Source of the DNA: Laccaria trichodermophora
Lineage: Eukaryota > Basidiomycota > Agaricomycetes > Agaricales > Hydnangiaceae
NCBI GenBank assembly: GCA_018417955.1
Contig: JACTVC010000039.1
Span: 368,421-432,420, forward strand
Reading direction: 5' to 3'
DNA: 64,000 nucleotides
The position numbers and the translations under genes are program-made. Below, in pieces: positions 12,119 through 22,780 of the stretch. How positions within the stretch are numbered: the first letter of the stretch is position 1; every line of letters begins with the position of its first letter. The notes under the pieces are model-generated. The model did no database searches and was not told where the DNA came from. It saw only the letters and a list, made by a program, of their open reading frames with translations.

Positions 12119-12404
12119 TATGGGTACAACTTGAATATTCTGTACTGTATGTTTCAACTTTGTTTGGGGTATTTTTCGTTTCTCTAAGGCTACCCTTGTT
12201 TGTCTATAAAATGCAATCATGATATTTAGCCATGAGAATAGACTAGTCATATTTTTTGTGCAACTGTGTCATTACCACCCTCCACCATCCCTGTTATCAT
12301 TATTGCTGCTTATTTCTCGGGCGTCAAGACGGACACGATGGCAGGCCCTTCGCGGACAAATTTGTATCGGCCGGTATCCAATCAGTCCTCGCCCTCAGCA
12401 ATCA
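12119..12404. other. Convergent intergenic region between the TPR-CHAT gene and YL1
   Basis: The two flanking genes end towards each other here, so this stretch should hold both 3' UTRs and polyadenylation signals. I see no gene in it. Confidence 0.5.
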
Positions 12405-14103
12405 TCACTGTACTGCGGGTCTTCCGAACCCTGTCCGCTCCCCTACCTCTTCTTGCTCGGGGGGTGGTTCCTCCTTCCCAGTATAACAACCTAACTCAGG
12501 ACTCCAAACATATTCGTGGCCCAACAAGCGCGTGAGCACATCAAAAGCTGCAACATCAGCAAATGGCACGCCTGTCCTCGGGTCAAAGTATATCGCAGGC
12601 TTTCCCGTGATGGGACATGACTGTATGGGACGAGCTAGATCGAGAAACACGTTTGAGCATCACAGAACAACCAACTATAGCAGAAAAAGAAGAGCATACA
12701 TAATGGTCGGCCCTTGGTTGTGTAGACTTTGAGTTCGTCCCACTTGACGTGGTCGCCGAACATTGCTTTCATGGTGTCGTTCCACGTTGCTTTGGGAGCG
12801 TCGGTATATTGTGCGAGTTCGTGAACGAGATAATTCTTGGCCACTTTTTCAGTTCTTTTTCTGGGTTCTGGTAGCGGTGCAGGTTGAGTGGGCAGAGTCG
12901 GAGGTGCGGGAAGTGGTGTTGATTGAGGAAAAGATGGGAACGGTGGCCATGCTGGGAAAGGAGAACCTGGAAACTGTGGAGGTGCAGCTGATGCCATTGC
13001 GTTGGTTGTAGAAGTTGATGCAATCCAAGGAAGCCCTTGGTAAGGAGCAAGTCCAGTGCCGTAAATTGACGAGGCTGTACCCGCAAATGTTGGGGCAGGC
13101 GCAGGTGCTTCCTCGACAACCTCAATTTCTTCGACTTCGCTAACCCAGCGCAGCAGGGGCCCTTGCACAGTCGCGCGGACAACACGAGCCCTTTTCCGTT
13201 TTTCTTCCTCTACTTTGAGGTAATCTCGGTGCTCGACGATGTTCCCCTCTTCGTTATCAAGTGCACGAGCAATGAGTTCGGCCTGCGTGAGTGTCCTTGT
13301 TATATTTTTGATCTTCTTCGGCGCGGCAGCCTAACTGAATACTCACTATCCCGCTCCATAAAAAGTGTTTTTGGCAATACTAACCTTCCTTTGCTCAGAC
13401 TCTTTCTGTCGTGCAACTGCGGCAGATGTGCTAAGGATCGTGTGCTTCCGTTTACTCTTTCGTTTCTTCCCCGTAGGAGCATTTTTGGAGTCGTCCTCAA
13501 CAGTCTCCCCATCTGCCGTATCAGTTGCATCCCGAAGTGAGACTTGTCGTTGGGATCGGACCTTGGCTTTATGCTTGATCACAGATGCGGAAGCTTCTGC
13601 TTGTGGATTGAATGTAGCTTTCTGCCTCTCATGAGCAATAGCAGTTGCCTTCTCTACCCTGGACCGTGCAGTCTAAGTAGCACGTCAGCGGTTTGCTGAG
13701 TGATAGTGGGGGTTCAAAAAAGTCCGTACCCTCCTGGCCCGTTGTTCTTCCTCTTGAACTATGGTTTCTCCAGCATCCACACCCTGTTGCTCAGCCTCCT
13801 CATCAGTGCTCTCAAAATCAGACCCGAAGACATCTTGCTCCTCTAAGCCACCGCCATAAGATATCAGACAAACGGGGCAGTGATAACGATTCGTACCGCG
13901 TACCCTTGTCGTCAACGAATTCTTTATCATCCTCGAGATCCTTGTCCGCGTCATCCAAAGCCATTTCGGCAAGGGCTGCCTCCATCCTGGTTCAAAATCT
14001 TGAGATACGCCCCAAAAGCATGTCTTGCGCTGACATACCGATTCCCTGCCGTGCTTCGTCTTGAGCGCCGGGCAACAAGAAATTCTATCGGCTCCTCGTC
14101 CAT
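12405..14103 (-). CDS. VPS72: YL1/Vps72 homologue, SWR1 chromatin-remodelling complex subunit
   Basis: YL1 (Swc2/Vps72) binds H2A.Z-H2B dimers and helps SWR1 to deposit H2A.Z in nucleosomes. Exons on the minus strand are 14103-14039, 13986-13904, 13842-13730, 13672-13385, 13282-12700 and 12634-12405, giving 453 residues. The N-terminus RRSRRSTAGNRMEAALAEM is the hallmark YL1 start and is split by the first intron. An acidic stretch (DFESTDEEAEQQ) and a basic segment (GKKRKSKRKH) follow, then a proline-rich linker. The C-terminal YL1_C domain is clear: CPITGKPAIYFDPRTGVPF. Lengths of all exons keep the frame. The left inverted-repeat arm begins about 90 bp upstream of its ATG. Confidence 0.95.
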
Positions 14104-15024
14104 AATTCAGAATCCCTTGAGAAGCCTATTGAAGGAATTAATTGCGTGGGTGGTGAGAACTATCAAAGAAAGACTACTAGCCGGCGCAACCTTGGTGAGG
14201 ATTGTTTGGCTGCAGATTGGTTGACAAACAGTTTGTCAGCAATTGTGGAGGGTCTTCAAGACGTGTTGCTCTAAAATTCATACGCCCACCTGAAGGCTTC
14301 AGGAGGCACGATACATGTTTGTATGAGGCGTTTACCTTCGCACATCGTTGTCCATGTTTCGACGTGGCCCTCGATTTTCTATCACTGGCGAGCAAAGGAT
14401 TCAAAACGCCTCCTATACACTCTTACTTCCGGGGCTTTCCTACTGCAAAGTAGCACGTTTTAACCCCATATTCTCCACCGGCGAATTCGAAACGACTCTA
14501 TTTCTAAGGATAACTTCTACTCTACGGATCTAACTTCCCCAACTTCAAGATCACGGATCTGTTCTTATGGAGACGCCGCACTCTTTACGGATTCAGCACT
14601 TGCAGTGATGAGGATAACAGCCCTCCCATTCGTCCATCTGTCTTGTGTACGGATCTATCTACCTATCCCAACTTCAAGGCAACGGATTCATTTTAAACAC
14701 CGCTATATCTCTGGAGTGTTTCATTTTATTGTCCTGCAGGGCAACAACAATTGGCGTATCATCCGGCGTGGGTGTCTGAACTCACTCGGATGGCACTCGA
14801 TGGGTGACTAGGACATGTCTTTCCACACGGGATGACGGCTAAGAAGATGTGTGAGCCCCTTTTGTTCAACTCTACCTAGCGGTCGATCCAAGCAAAAGGG
14901 GTAAGGCACAGGACGCCGTTACATTAGGCATCCGCCACTCCCTTATTGTCTTCAATCGCGGGCGTGCGCCTAGGGGCAACGACAATTGCGGAAACGCCGG
15001 GTCATCTTCTCGCCTATCAAATGT

Positions 15025-15091
15025 AAACAATAGGAACGTCAGCATAGTTCACGCGCTCAGCAAAGCTTGCCTCTCATTTTCAAGTATAAAA
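15025..15091 (+). promoter_or_regulatory. Promoter of pheromone gene 1: AAACAATAGG motif and TATA box
   Basis: AAACAATAGG lies at 15025-15034, 163 bp before the ATG, and TATAAAA at 15085-15091. The same pair sits at matching distances in front of the other two closely related pheromone genes. The motif resembles HMG-box sites (WWCAAW), and HMG regulators are known to control basidiomycete pheromone genes. Binding itself is inferred. Confidence 0.6.
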
Positions 15092-15187
15092 TCAGCAAGT
15101 CTTCACAACATTTCCCCAGGCTCATTGCAACCACCGCTCTTTCCTTGCAATCCAACCTTCACAACTCTTTCATCCTCACGAGATAAC

Positions 15188-15316
15188 ATGGACGCCTTCA
15201 CACTCTTCGCCAACATTGACACTGTCTTCACCAAGGAGCAGATACAGGGCGACTCGATCCCCACCAACGAGGAGTCAGGTGGCAGCGGAAACAACGCCTA
15301 CTGCGTCATCGCATGA
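15188..15316 (+). CDS. Mating pheromone precursor 1 (CVIA type)
   Basis: This encodes a 42-residue precursor beginning MDAFTLF and ending NNAYCVIA, immediately before TGA. The C-terminal CaaX box is the farnesylation and carboxymethylation signal of basidiomycete lipopeptide pheromones. The acidic PTNEES segment upstream is where N-terminal processing would be expected, leaving a short peptide of roughly 10 residues (SGGSGNNAYC). There is no intron in the coding part. The start is fixed by the conserved MDAF and by the same leader 'gagataac/gagttaac' before the ATG in the related copies. Secreted pheromone would signal to a STE3-type receptor of a compatible partner. The protein differs from copy 2 at four positions. 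Confidence 0.92.
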   Translation: MDAFTLFANIDTVFTKEQIQGDSIPTNEESGGSGNNAYCVIA

Positions 15317-16796
15317 GACGAATGACGCGACTTTCAAACCGCATAGGACTCTTGCACATCTGTACATGTGAGTTACAACAATTCTCAACTGACCTCAAGC
15401 GAACATAAACTTATTCTCCTCCCCTATCACAGATTATACCCATCACGAATAGTCACGAATACACAAGCACCATGACCACATGATTTGTTTATTGCATCGC
15501 ATTTTCACGACCACGAGGGAGGAGTTTTAGCCGCGCGGCGGCCAGTTAATCTAGCCTTTCGACTTTGAAAAACACTAGTTTTTGTATTGGGCTAGGGAGA
15601 GCAGAGGATAATTGATAACTTATACCTTCTCTTATTGATATCGATCTAGTTGTTACCGGTGCTCAGCTGCCTTCAAATCTAAGTTCAGCACATTTATTGG
15701 CACATTTTAGGGTACCCTCGCTATGATTATGGGGAGATCGACTGTCATCACCCTCATCATAGGAGTTGCCTACGGGAGACTACGCTATGATAGCGTTTGG
15801 GACATATACCAAACGGAAGGATTTGTTACACTTTTCTACTAAATAAAGAGATTGCTGTGACGATTCGTATATTCGTAGTGCGAGGCTTTCGGGACCAATA
15901 GGGACCAATGGCACAGGCCAGACCCTGCATTTGCGAGTAAATTGCTGATCCAACGTGACTTTCAGGTAGGAATCGAGAGCGTCTTTGCACAATCCAAAGT
16001 AATATCAAAAAATAGTTAAATAAGAACAAAATTCGCTTTATAAACGCTTGAAGTAACGGGTAGGTCGCGATCACGATAATCACGGTCACATGAGATGCTG
16101 TTAACTTTAGATTGACAAGCAACGCCACACACCCCGTTCTCTACAAAATGCCCCCACCCCGCCCAGACAGCTTCCTTTTCCTTACCATAACCACCCCACA
16201 TAAACCTCATCCCCTATTTCTAATCTCGCCGTCCTTCATCTCTCCATGTTTACTTAAATATCGCTTTGATCATTGTTGACCTGCGCCAATGTTGTTTCTC
16301 CCTCTCCTCGACACCGAACGGCGACGCTCCAGCAAGATGATTATGATAAAAAAATCTCTGGTGAGCATCCGGCTCCTTGGTTATTGAATGCACCATATTC
16401 TCTGTTTCAGCCTATGTCACCGGACTAGGCGTCCCTTGCTTGGCCCCTTCATCTCGCAGCGTAGTATCCTCCCCACGCCATGAGCCTCCTTCTCGGCGTG
16501 TGCTTCTTGGTCCACTGTGTACCTTTTATCTCACCCTATCCGTCTCTAGAAACCTCCACTCCGGCATCGACATCGCCTTGAACCGTATTGAAACTCTCAT
16601 CAAGTCGAGAACCTTTGGCTACTCGGACTTCGGAATCGCCACTCACTGTACCGCAAATCGCCTTGGACCTCTTCGCTATCTCTTCGTGGACTTGATCTCG
16701 CCTTGGACCTCGCTTCTCAATCTCGCCGCTTCTCCAACCCGCCCAAGTATTCACTTCAAGCCCCCCGCTATGCGCTCACTGTCAATATCGAATTAA

Positions 16797-17160
16797 TGTT
16801 TCTTCAAAGCCTTGGTTATAAAAAAAATCGGTTCAGTCCCCGAATCCAGCCGGATTTGCAAGGCAAGTCCGGTAGGGATGCCGGCCAGGGTGAAAGTCCT
16901 GAGGTATTTGTTCGTTAACAAATCTCGTCGAGCTTCGGCTTGATAAGAGAGTTTGGGGTCGTCCGGGGCTCCTCTCTAATCGTTTCTTCAAAGCCTTGGT
17001 TATCAAAAAAATCGGTTCAGTCCCCGAATCCAACCGGGTTCGCAAGGCAAGTCCGGTAGGGATGCCGGCCAGGGTGAAAGTCCTGAGGTATTTGTTCGTT
17101 AACAAATCTCGTCGAGCTTCGGCTTGATAAGAGAGTTTGGGGCCGTCCGGGGCTCCTCTC
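16797..17160. repeat. Tandem pair of about 183 bp
   Basis: Two consecutive units start with 'tttcttcaaagccttggtta' (about 16799 and 16982) and end with 'tccggggctcctctct'. The same tandem pair occurs in the complementary arm (about 33400-33760), whereas the element copy at 24140-25900 has only one unit. The doubling therefore happened before the arms were duplicated. Confidence 0.85.
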
Positions 17161-17689
17161 TATATAAAAAAAGAACAGATGAGTTGGATTTCGTGATATA
17201 TGGGGTATTTACTTTTTGTACAGGGCGATTCAGGTTGGGAGGAGTAGATAGGTAAGTCGTTCGTTTTTTAAGATCTTTGTTTCGGTTGGCTAACGCCATT
17301 ATTCCAGAATTAATAAATTAGCCTGGGGTGTGATGAGTATACACTGTACGTTCTCTCCCGACGTTTTCTCGAATCCTTTTTTCTAATATTATCTATTATT
17401 CAGAACAGCAAAAGGTAATCACTAAATCGACGATTCAAGCGCGCGACAGCAGCCAAAACCCATTTTGCATCCGACAATCTCGCCAGCAACACAGTAAAAC
17501 AGCGCGATCCATATACAAAGGCAAGATAGTTTTTTTCGCACATAACGACGAGGGAGGTTGAAGATTACGACAAATGTTTGCCAACAGAGGGAGTTGGGCA
17601 TCGAGGTGAGTTCTTTTTTCCCGGGGGCGGTGGGCGCGGAAAATTTCCGTCGCTTTCCTCGTGCTCCCTTATCGTGGGCCCCGGGCTTA

Positions 17690-17714
17690 GGCTCGCGCTT
17701 TATCTAAGCGCGAG
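17690..17714. other. Conserved GC-rich hairpin inside repeat element E
   Basis: CTCGCGCTT and AAGCGCGAG pair around a five-base loop. Equivalent hairpins occur at about 25634-25660, 30292-30315 and 32848-32872. Stem and loop bases vary slightly between copies, but pairing is kept. A structural or transcript-end role is possible. Confidence 0.6.
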
Positions 17715-18084
17715 TCGACCAAAAGCACGTTAAATCCATTTTTGCTTATTCTTTGAATTGACACCAGCTAACTGTCGGTCGTGACGCTTCGAAGTTTGGA
17801 TGGCGCGCCGCGCTGGAGCATGATTTCCTCAATTTCATGGATAGCATCTTCGAAGTTACACGTAGTTAATATAGCTGCACGTTCATCTAGTAAGTTGGTC
17901 TCAAAGTATTTGCTTGGGAAGCGGATTATGATACTCGCAATTTATGATTAGTTCGGATGTAGTGCATCGCGTCGCGTGGATACACAAAAGGTGGAAAATG
18001 CCAGTCTTCTTGACAAACGTAACCTCTGCTATTGTTCTTGGCTGACTGTCGAAGTGCGCTGCTGAAGTAGAACAGGTATTATCG

Positions 18085-19785
18085 CGGTCACGTGTTACAA
18101 CATGTGCGTTTCTATTTTTGGATCCTGCAGGGCTGACAAGCACCACCACACAACCAGCCCGTCCTCTACAAAATGCCCCTCACCTCTCCAACCGCTCTTT
18201 TCTCCGTACAACAACCTCCCCACATAAATTTCCAACTCAGCCCCCGTCACAAATTTACCCTGTTAACTTGATCCTTACACCTCTTTCGCCCAATGTCGTT
18301 CCGCCCCGCATCCCGATGTTGGTTTCGATCACAAACGACGACCCCACCGCTGGTCCGAGGCTATAGGGCACCCTTCACTGGCGGCTGACTCTGAATCTCT
18401 TACTAGTCTCGTGCAACGCCACAGGGGCGAACGCCTTGCTAGTGACCTCACCAACACCTCACCTTCAATTTCTCAACTCGCCGTGCTCTACATGTTTCTT
18501 CAGCTCGCTGTGAATTATGCTGGACCCCTCATCCCGTTAAGAGAGCCTCTCGCCTTTGCCGCACCTGTCATCGCTCTGGACTGTCTCGCTCTGTCTCGGT
18601 AGACATTTCATCTCGTCAAGAAGATTTCATCTCGCCTTGGTCGCTTTGTTTCGAACTCTTAGAAGTACTCTTAATGGCCGCCTCTCAAAATTGGCCCGCC
18701 TTGACTTGCTATGTACTCACTGTCTCGGACTCGGACATCTAGGCCGTCTTACCAACTTCGTCGCCTCATTTCCCGCCCATCAACAACACCTATTCTTCCA
18801 CGATCTGTCTACTCGCTGTCGACGTCTCTTACGGTGGGCAGACATTTTCCGGTCCTCAAACCCATCACGCCACACAACCCGTTCTCTACAAATTGCCCCC
18901 AACTCGTCCAGACTGCTTCCTTTTCCTTACCACGACCACCCCGGGCCCACATATGAACATCTCATCCTCTGTCTCTGATCTCGCCGTCGTCCATCTATTT
19001 ATGTTGACCCAAATATCGCTTTGATCATCATTATCCTGCGCCAATGTTGTTTCTTCCTCTCCTCAATACCGAATGACGACGCTCCAGCAAGATGATTGCG
19101 ATAAAAAATCCCCTGGCGAGCAGCCGGCTCCTTGGTTGGTGGATGCACGATATTCTCTGTTTCGTCACTGGCACCGCGCAATGCCGCCGGACTAGGAAGA
19201 GCTTGGCCCTTTATCTCGCAATGTACCACACGCCGTGTGCCTTCTCCTCGGCGTGTGCTTTTTGGCCCGCCGTGTACCTTTTATCTCATCCTATCTGATT
19301 TCAAAACATCCACTTCGGCATTGACGTCGCCTTGAACCATATTGAAACTCTCATCATCAAGCCGGCAACCTTTGGCTACGACTTCGGAATCGCCACTCAC
19401 TGTATCGCAAATTGCATTGGACCTCTTCGCTAACTTTCCGTGGACTCTATCTCGCCGATGACCTCGTTTCAAGCCCCCCACTATCCGGTCACTGTTGACA
19501 TCAAATTAATGTTTCTTCAAAACTTTGGTGTAAAAAAAAATTGGTTCAGTCCCCGAATCCAACATGGAGTTTGGGGCCGTCCGGGGCTCCTCTCTAAAAT
19601 AAAATAAAAAAAGAACACAGGTTGGATTTCGTAAACTATGGGGTACTCACTTTTTGTACAGGGCGATACAGGTGGGGAGGAGTAGATAGGTAAGTCGTTC
19701 ATTTTTTCGAAGACTTCCTTTCGACTGGCTGACGCTATTGTTGCAGAATAATAAATTGGTTTCGGGCCTGGGTGTGATGAGTATG
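18085..19785 (+). mobile_element. Repeat element 'E', copy 2 (left arm, truncated tail)
   Basis: This diverged copy begins with 'tatcgcggtcacgtgttaca', has the same 'ccgttctctacaaa.tgcccc' block as copy 1, and repeats 'cctgcgccaatgttgtttcttcctctcctc'. It breaks off near 19785, at 'gggtgtgatgagtat', where lactonase-like debris starts. The matching right-arm copy continues about 380 bp further, to about 30240. No coding capacity is supported. Confidence 0.55.
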
Positions 19786-19959
19786 CATGGGCTGCACTCC
19801 TTCCGACCGTAAGTCTGACACCTCTTGATGGCCGTTATACGAACTCCGCCAGTACGTGGGATCAATGTGCGGAAAGAGATCGAGGTGGGTTTTACCGTCC
19901 AACTTTCGAACCATACGGTATGAGGGTTTTATTAAGGGCTAATTATCTCCTTGTTACAC

Positions 19960-20810
19960 AAGTCCACAGTACGAGAACAAAATTGACTGCGTCATCCCTG
20001 TCAATACCTCGACATCTAATCCTCATATGTCGCTCGAATCCAACAGAGAGCTCTTCGTCTCTGATCTCGTGAGCAACTTGGATCTTCTGAGCCCAGTCTT
20101 GGTGCTCACCGACTTTACAGGGAGCCGACTCGTCAAGGATGGCGCACCAGGCAATTTTAAGGTTCAAGGACAGATTGATGTTGCTCCTGGTAACGGACCA
20201 AGACACATAGTTTGTAACATTTATCTTTCTTAATGCTACGAATCAACAATCTCTTAGATAACATTCTTTTTCAACATCAACGAAAAGACCTCCACCTTAC
20301 GGCCCAAAAATCCCCAGGCACCTCAGGGAACCACCATGCCCCTCAACGCGAACGTCTCCATCGTCCCACCGACATCAAACTCAATAGCACCTTCGCCGGT
20401 GCTGAACTCCTCATCTCCGAACCCACCGACCAATTCCCTGACTCCCTCATCTACGTGAGCAATCAGAGTTCGACCCGCGCAGCGACTCTATCGCCATCTT
20501 TCAGTTCAGCAGCGATTCCTCTACATCCCCCTTGAACCCAGCGACGACGTCGTCCGGAACATGTTCCAAGCAACAAGCGGGTGGTCGAGGTCCACGCGAG
20601 GCAGCTCCCGGTGCATCAGGGCAAACAAACCCAAGGTACTGCGCCTGGAACGTTAACCAGGTTCAAGGCCTGAAGCAGATCAGGAGCTTGGCCATTGGGA
20701 ATCGCAGGCGTGAATGTCGATGGTGTTGTCATGTACCAGAGGACGAATGGGGAGAGGAACTTGATGGCTGGTGGGGAATACAAGTGTTATCGTTCATGTT
20801 CATTTGAGGT
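19960..20810 (+). pseudogene. Decayed lactonase (7-bladed propeller, 6-phosphogluconolactonase-like)
   Basis: Pieces in several frames read like a fungal lactonase in order: RLVKDGAPGNFKVQG, then APGNGPRHIV, then NEKTSTL, then AELLISEPTDQFPDSLIYVS, then DSIAIFQF, then NVDGVVMYQRTNGERNL near 20710-20770. These match conserved blocks of that family, but the frame changes several times without intron signals, so the gene is dead. It sits just inside the left arm's inner end. The family assignment comes from remembered motif patterns and is moderately sure. Confidence 0.55.
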
Positions 20811-20894
20811 GCGTTACACTCCTTGTATTATACATGCTTTATGTGCATTGGAATAGGAAAAAGAATTTGTTTAACGCAATGAAAGAAAGGAGAT

Positions 20895-22780
20895 CTAATG
20901 CAATCGATCCAACATGTCAAGATCATGTTGCTTCTCCATGACTGAACACGGGCAAACACCCTTAGGCCAATCAATTCCTTCTTGGTTTAAGGTCACCGGG
21001 TAGCAGCCTTCACCCGCTTTTTTACACCAATCAAAGTCAATGATCATCACTTTTTCTTCTTTTTCTGTGATCAAAATATTCGGTAAGCGTAGATCGCCGA
21101 ATACTAGGTCGGCTGAATGGAGGATCTCAAGAGCTCGTTTGACCTGGCCAAATTGTTCTTCAGAGAGCGAGTGTGTGGGAGATGTTGCAACAACGAAGTC
21201 CATGACGATCATATACCGCCTGCCGTACGTTTGTTCATTGTCGTGCTCAGTTCCGGCATAGTGCAAGGCGGGTGCAAGGTGATGTTCAGCAAGGAGACGA
21301 TGAGCTGCCGCATTGTACGTGGGCACAAACTTGACCACGTCAAACCGTCCGGATCGATCATTTCTCTTCACTTTGTAAACGAGTTTGTCTGGACGGTCTT
21401 CTGCAAGCTGCTCAATGTATGTGAAAGTCTGCCCTTGAAAGCCTCGGAAGAACGGAAAGCCATCGGGGCAAACCCCCGCACCATTGGACAGTGAGTCATA
21501 GTACTTGCGTAACTTGGAAATAGATGACCGTAGGGCGGCAAAAAGTCGTGACACAGAACGCAGTCGGTCATCATTGTAGACATCCCCTCCAAGCCATAAA
21601 TATTCCGTTAACGGTTGCATGATTACTCGATCCGCGTAAATAGCACCGAGCACACATAGCCACGGCCCTGCAATCGCTAGAATAAAGCTGGGGCAGTACG
21701 ATTTGGCCCTTAGGGAATCCTCTAGCAAGAGTATAGCGTGGTAAATTGTAATGTCTCGGCGTAATTGGTTTTTGCTACTTACGGGTTGCATCGGCCCAGT
21801 ATTTGCGGTAGGATAAGCCACCTTGATTATATGGGTCCGCGCTGCCCGTTCCAATTTCATTTTTTACCTCGCGCAAAACTAGATATGCAGTGTAGGGACC
21901 GTTTGCATGGACAATGACGCCACCACTGAGGACACCAGATGCTGAGACCCCGATGAAGCGGGCACCGAGAAGCGTCAGCAGATGTTTGTCGATAGCGTCA
22001 ATCCGTTGATTTTTAATATCGTATATGCGTGCGCTTGCTTCAAAAAGTTTTCGGACGGACGAATAAGTCTCAGCGTCTATGAAAATCGACTCATCATCTT
22101 TAGCGGCTTGAAATGAATCAAAGATGGGGTGGAACAAGCCGATAGGGGGACCAAAGTTATGACACGGACGGCCGTTGAGAACTGGGCGTTTCTGTTGCTC
22201 CTTTAGAAAAGTGGGCATCGCTGCGGCCGAGGAAGGGGCAAGAGCGTTCCTTGCCATTTCAACGTCCTCTTCTTGATCTATGATTTCGTTAGTTAACAGG
22301 GAATAATGGTCACAAATGCTGCGAACATGCCTCGGCTGAACTTGAGACGCTTCGCGCTGCTGCCTTCCTCTTCGGACCATCGCCTCTTATGACCCGAAGG
22401 CAATGGAGCCGTCACAAGCAACAATTCTAGCTCCTTGAGGTTGAGGGTTCCAAGCTCTAATATCGGGTTCTCCAACACTTGTGCATTGTCACCGTCAACC
22501 AGTTGGATAGGGGCTCGTAAACCTCCAGCGGTTATCGCCTTGTTCGGCTTCGTGTAGAAACTAAATCCATCAGGCATCAAAACGTAGGCGCTCTACGACA
22601 CACCTTCCAAACGCACAATTCGCTTGCGGCAAAATGATTGAGGACAGGCTCCATCTCCTTCTTAATCGCCGTTTTCAAGTGGCCGACAGTGTCGGTAGAA
22701 CGTATAGGGACGGGAAAGGCAGTTTCATAAGGTGTGTTATCGTGATTGATGAGTTGGCACCAAACGCTAACCATTGTCAT
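20895..22780 (-). CDS. Crinkler-header protein kinase
   Basis: The N-terminus (MTMVSVWCQLINHDN, then STDTVGHLKTAIKKE, then ELCVWKV) matches the ubiquitin-like Crinkler (CRN) header, which begins many modular eukaryotic proteins, including secreted effectors. The C-terminal part is a divergent kinase: KLVYKVK near the ATP site, ADLVFGDLRLPNILI as catalytic loop, then MIIDFDW. FGD replaces HRD and DFD replaces DFG. Exon 1 is 22780-22602. Exon 2 begins at 22560, and its 3' border near 22300-22340 is uncertain (a branch-like 'ttaactaac' is nearby). A further intron is 21722-21782, and the last exon 21721-20895 ends at TAG. A basic KRRWSEEEGSSAKRLKF segment could be a nuclear signal. There is no obvious signal peptide. 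It is the only intact accessory gene of the spacer. Confidence 0.8.

Larger units (their letters stand above)
16060..17915 (+). mobile_element. Repeat element 'E', copy 1 (left arm)
   Basis: This is a non-coding repeat of about 1.7-1.8 kb. It starts near 'cacggtcacatgagatgctgttaac', includes 'gacctgcgccaatgttgtttc' and 'tcggttcagtccccgaatcc', and ends after a GC-rich hairpin and 'gttcatctag.aagttggtctca'. Related copies lie at 18085-19785, 24140-25900, 30240-32440 (complement, compound) and 32600-34540 (complement). No transposase or reverse transcriptase is visible, so a non-autonomous element or a segmental duplicate is possible. Confidence 0.6.
14195..19785. repeat. Left arm of a large inverted repeat (partner 30620-36597)
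   Basis: Reading the plus strand here and the minus strand of about 36597 to 30620 gives the same order of segments: a short stretch around 'ttgctgac...cagccaaaca', a pheromone gene, a conserved 3' flank ('gttaatctagcctttcgactttg'), then two copies of a roughly 1.7 kb repeat element. Several kilobases match with few differences; for example 18118-18370 is nearly identical to the complement of 32193-32444. Borders were judged by eye and may be off by tens of bases. Confidence 0.9.

Noticed and set aside
16377..17299. Several frames of 60-140 codons duplicated at 33263-34316 and 24511-25093
   Set aside because: They recur only because the DNA is repeated. They show no domain, no consistent frame between copies and frequent indels.
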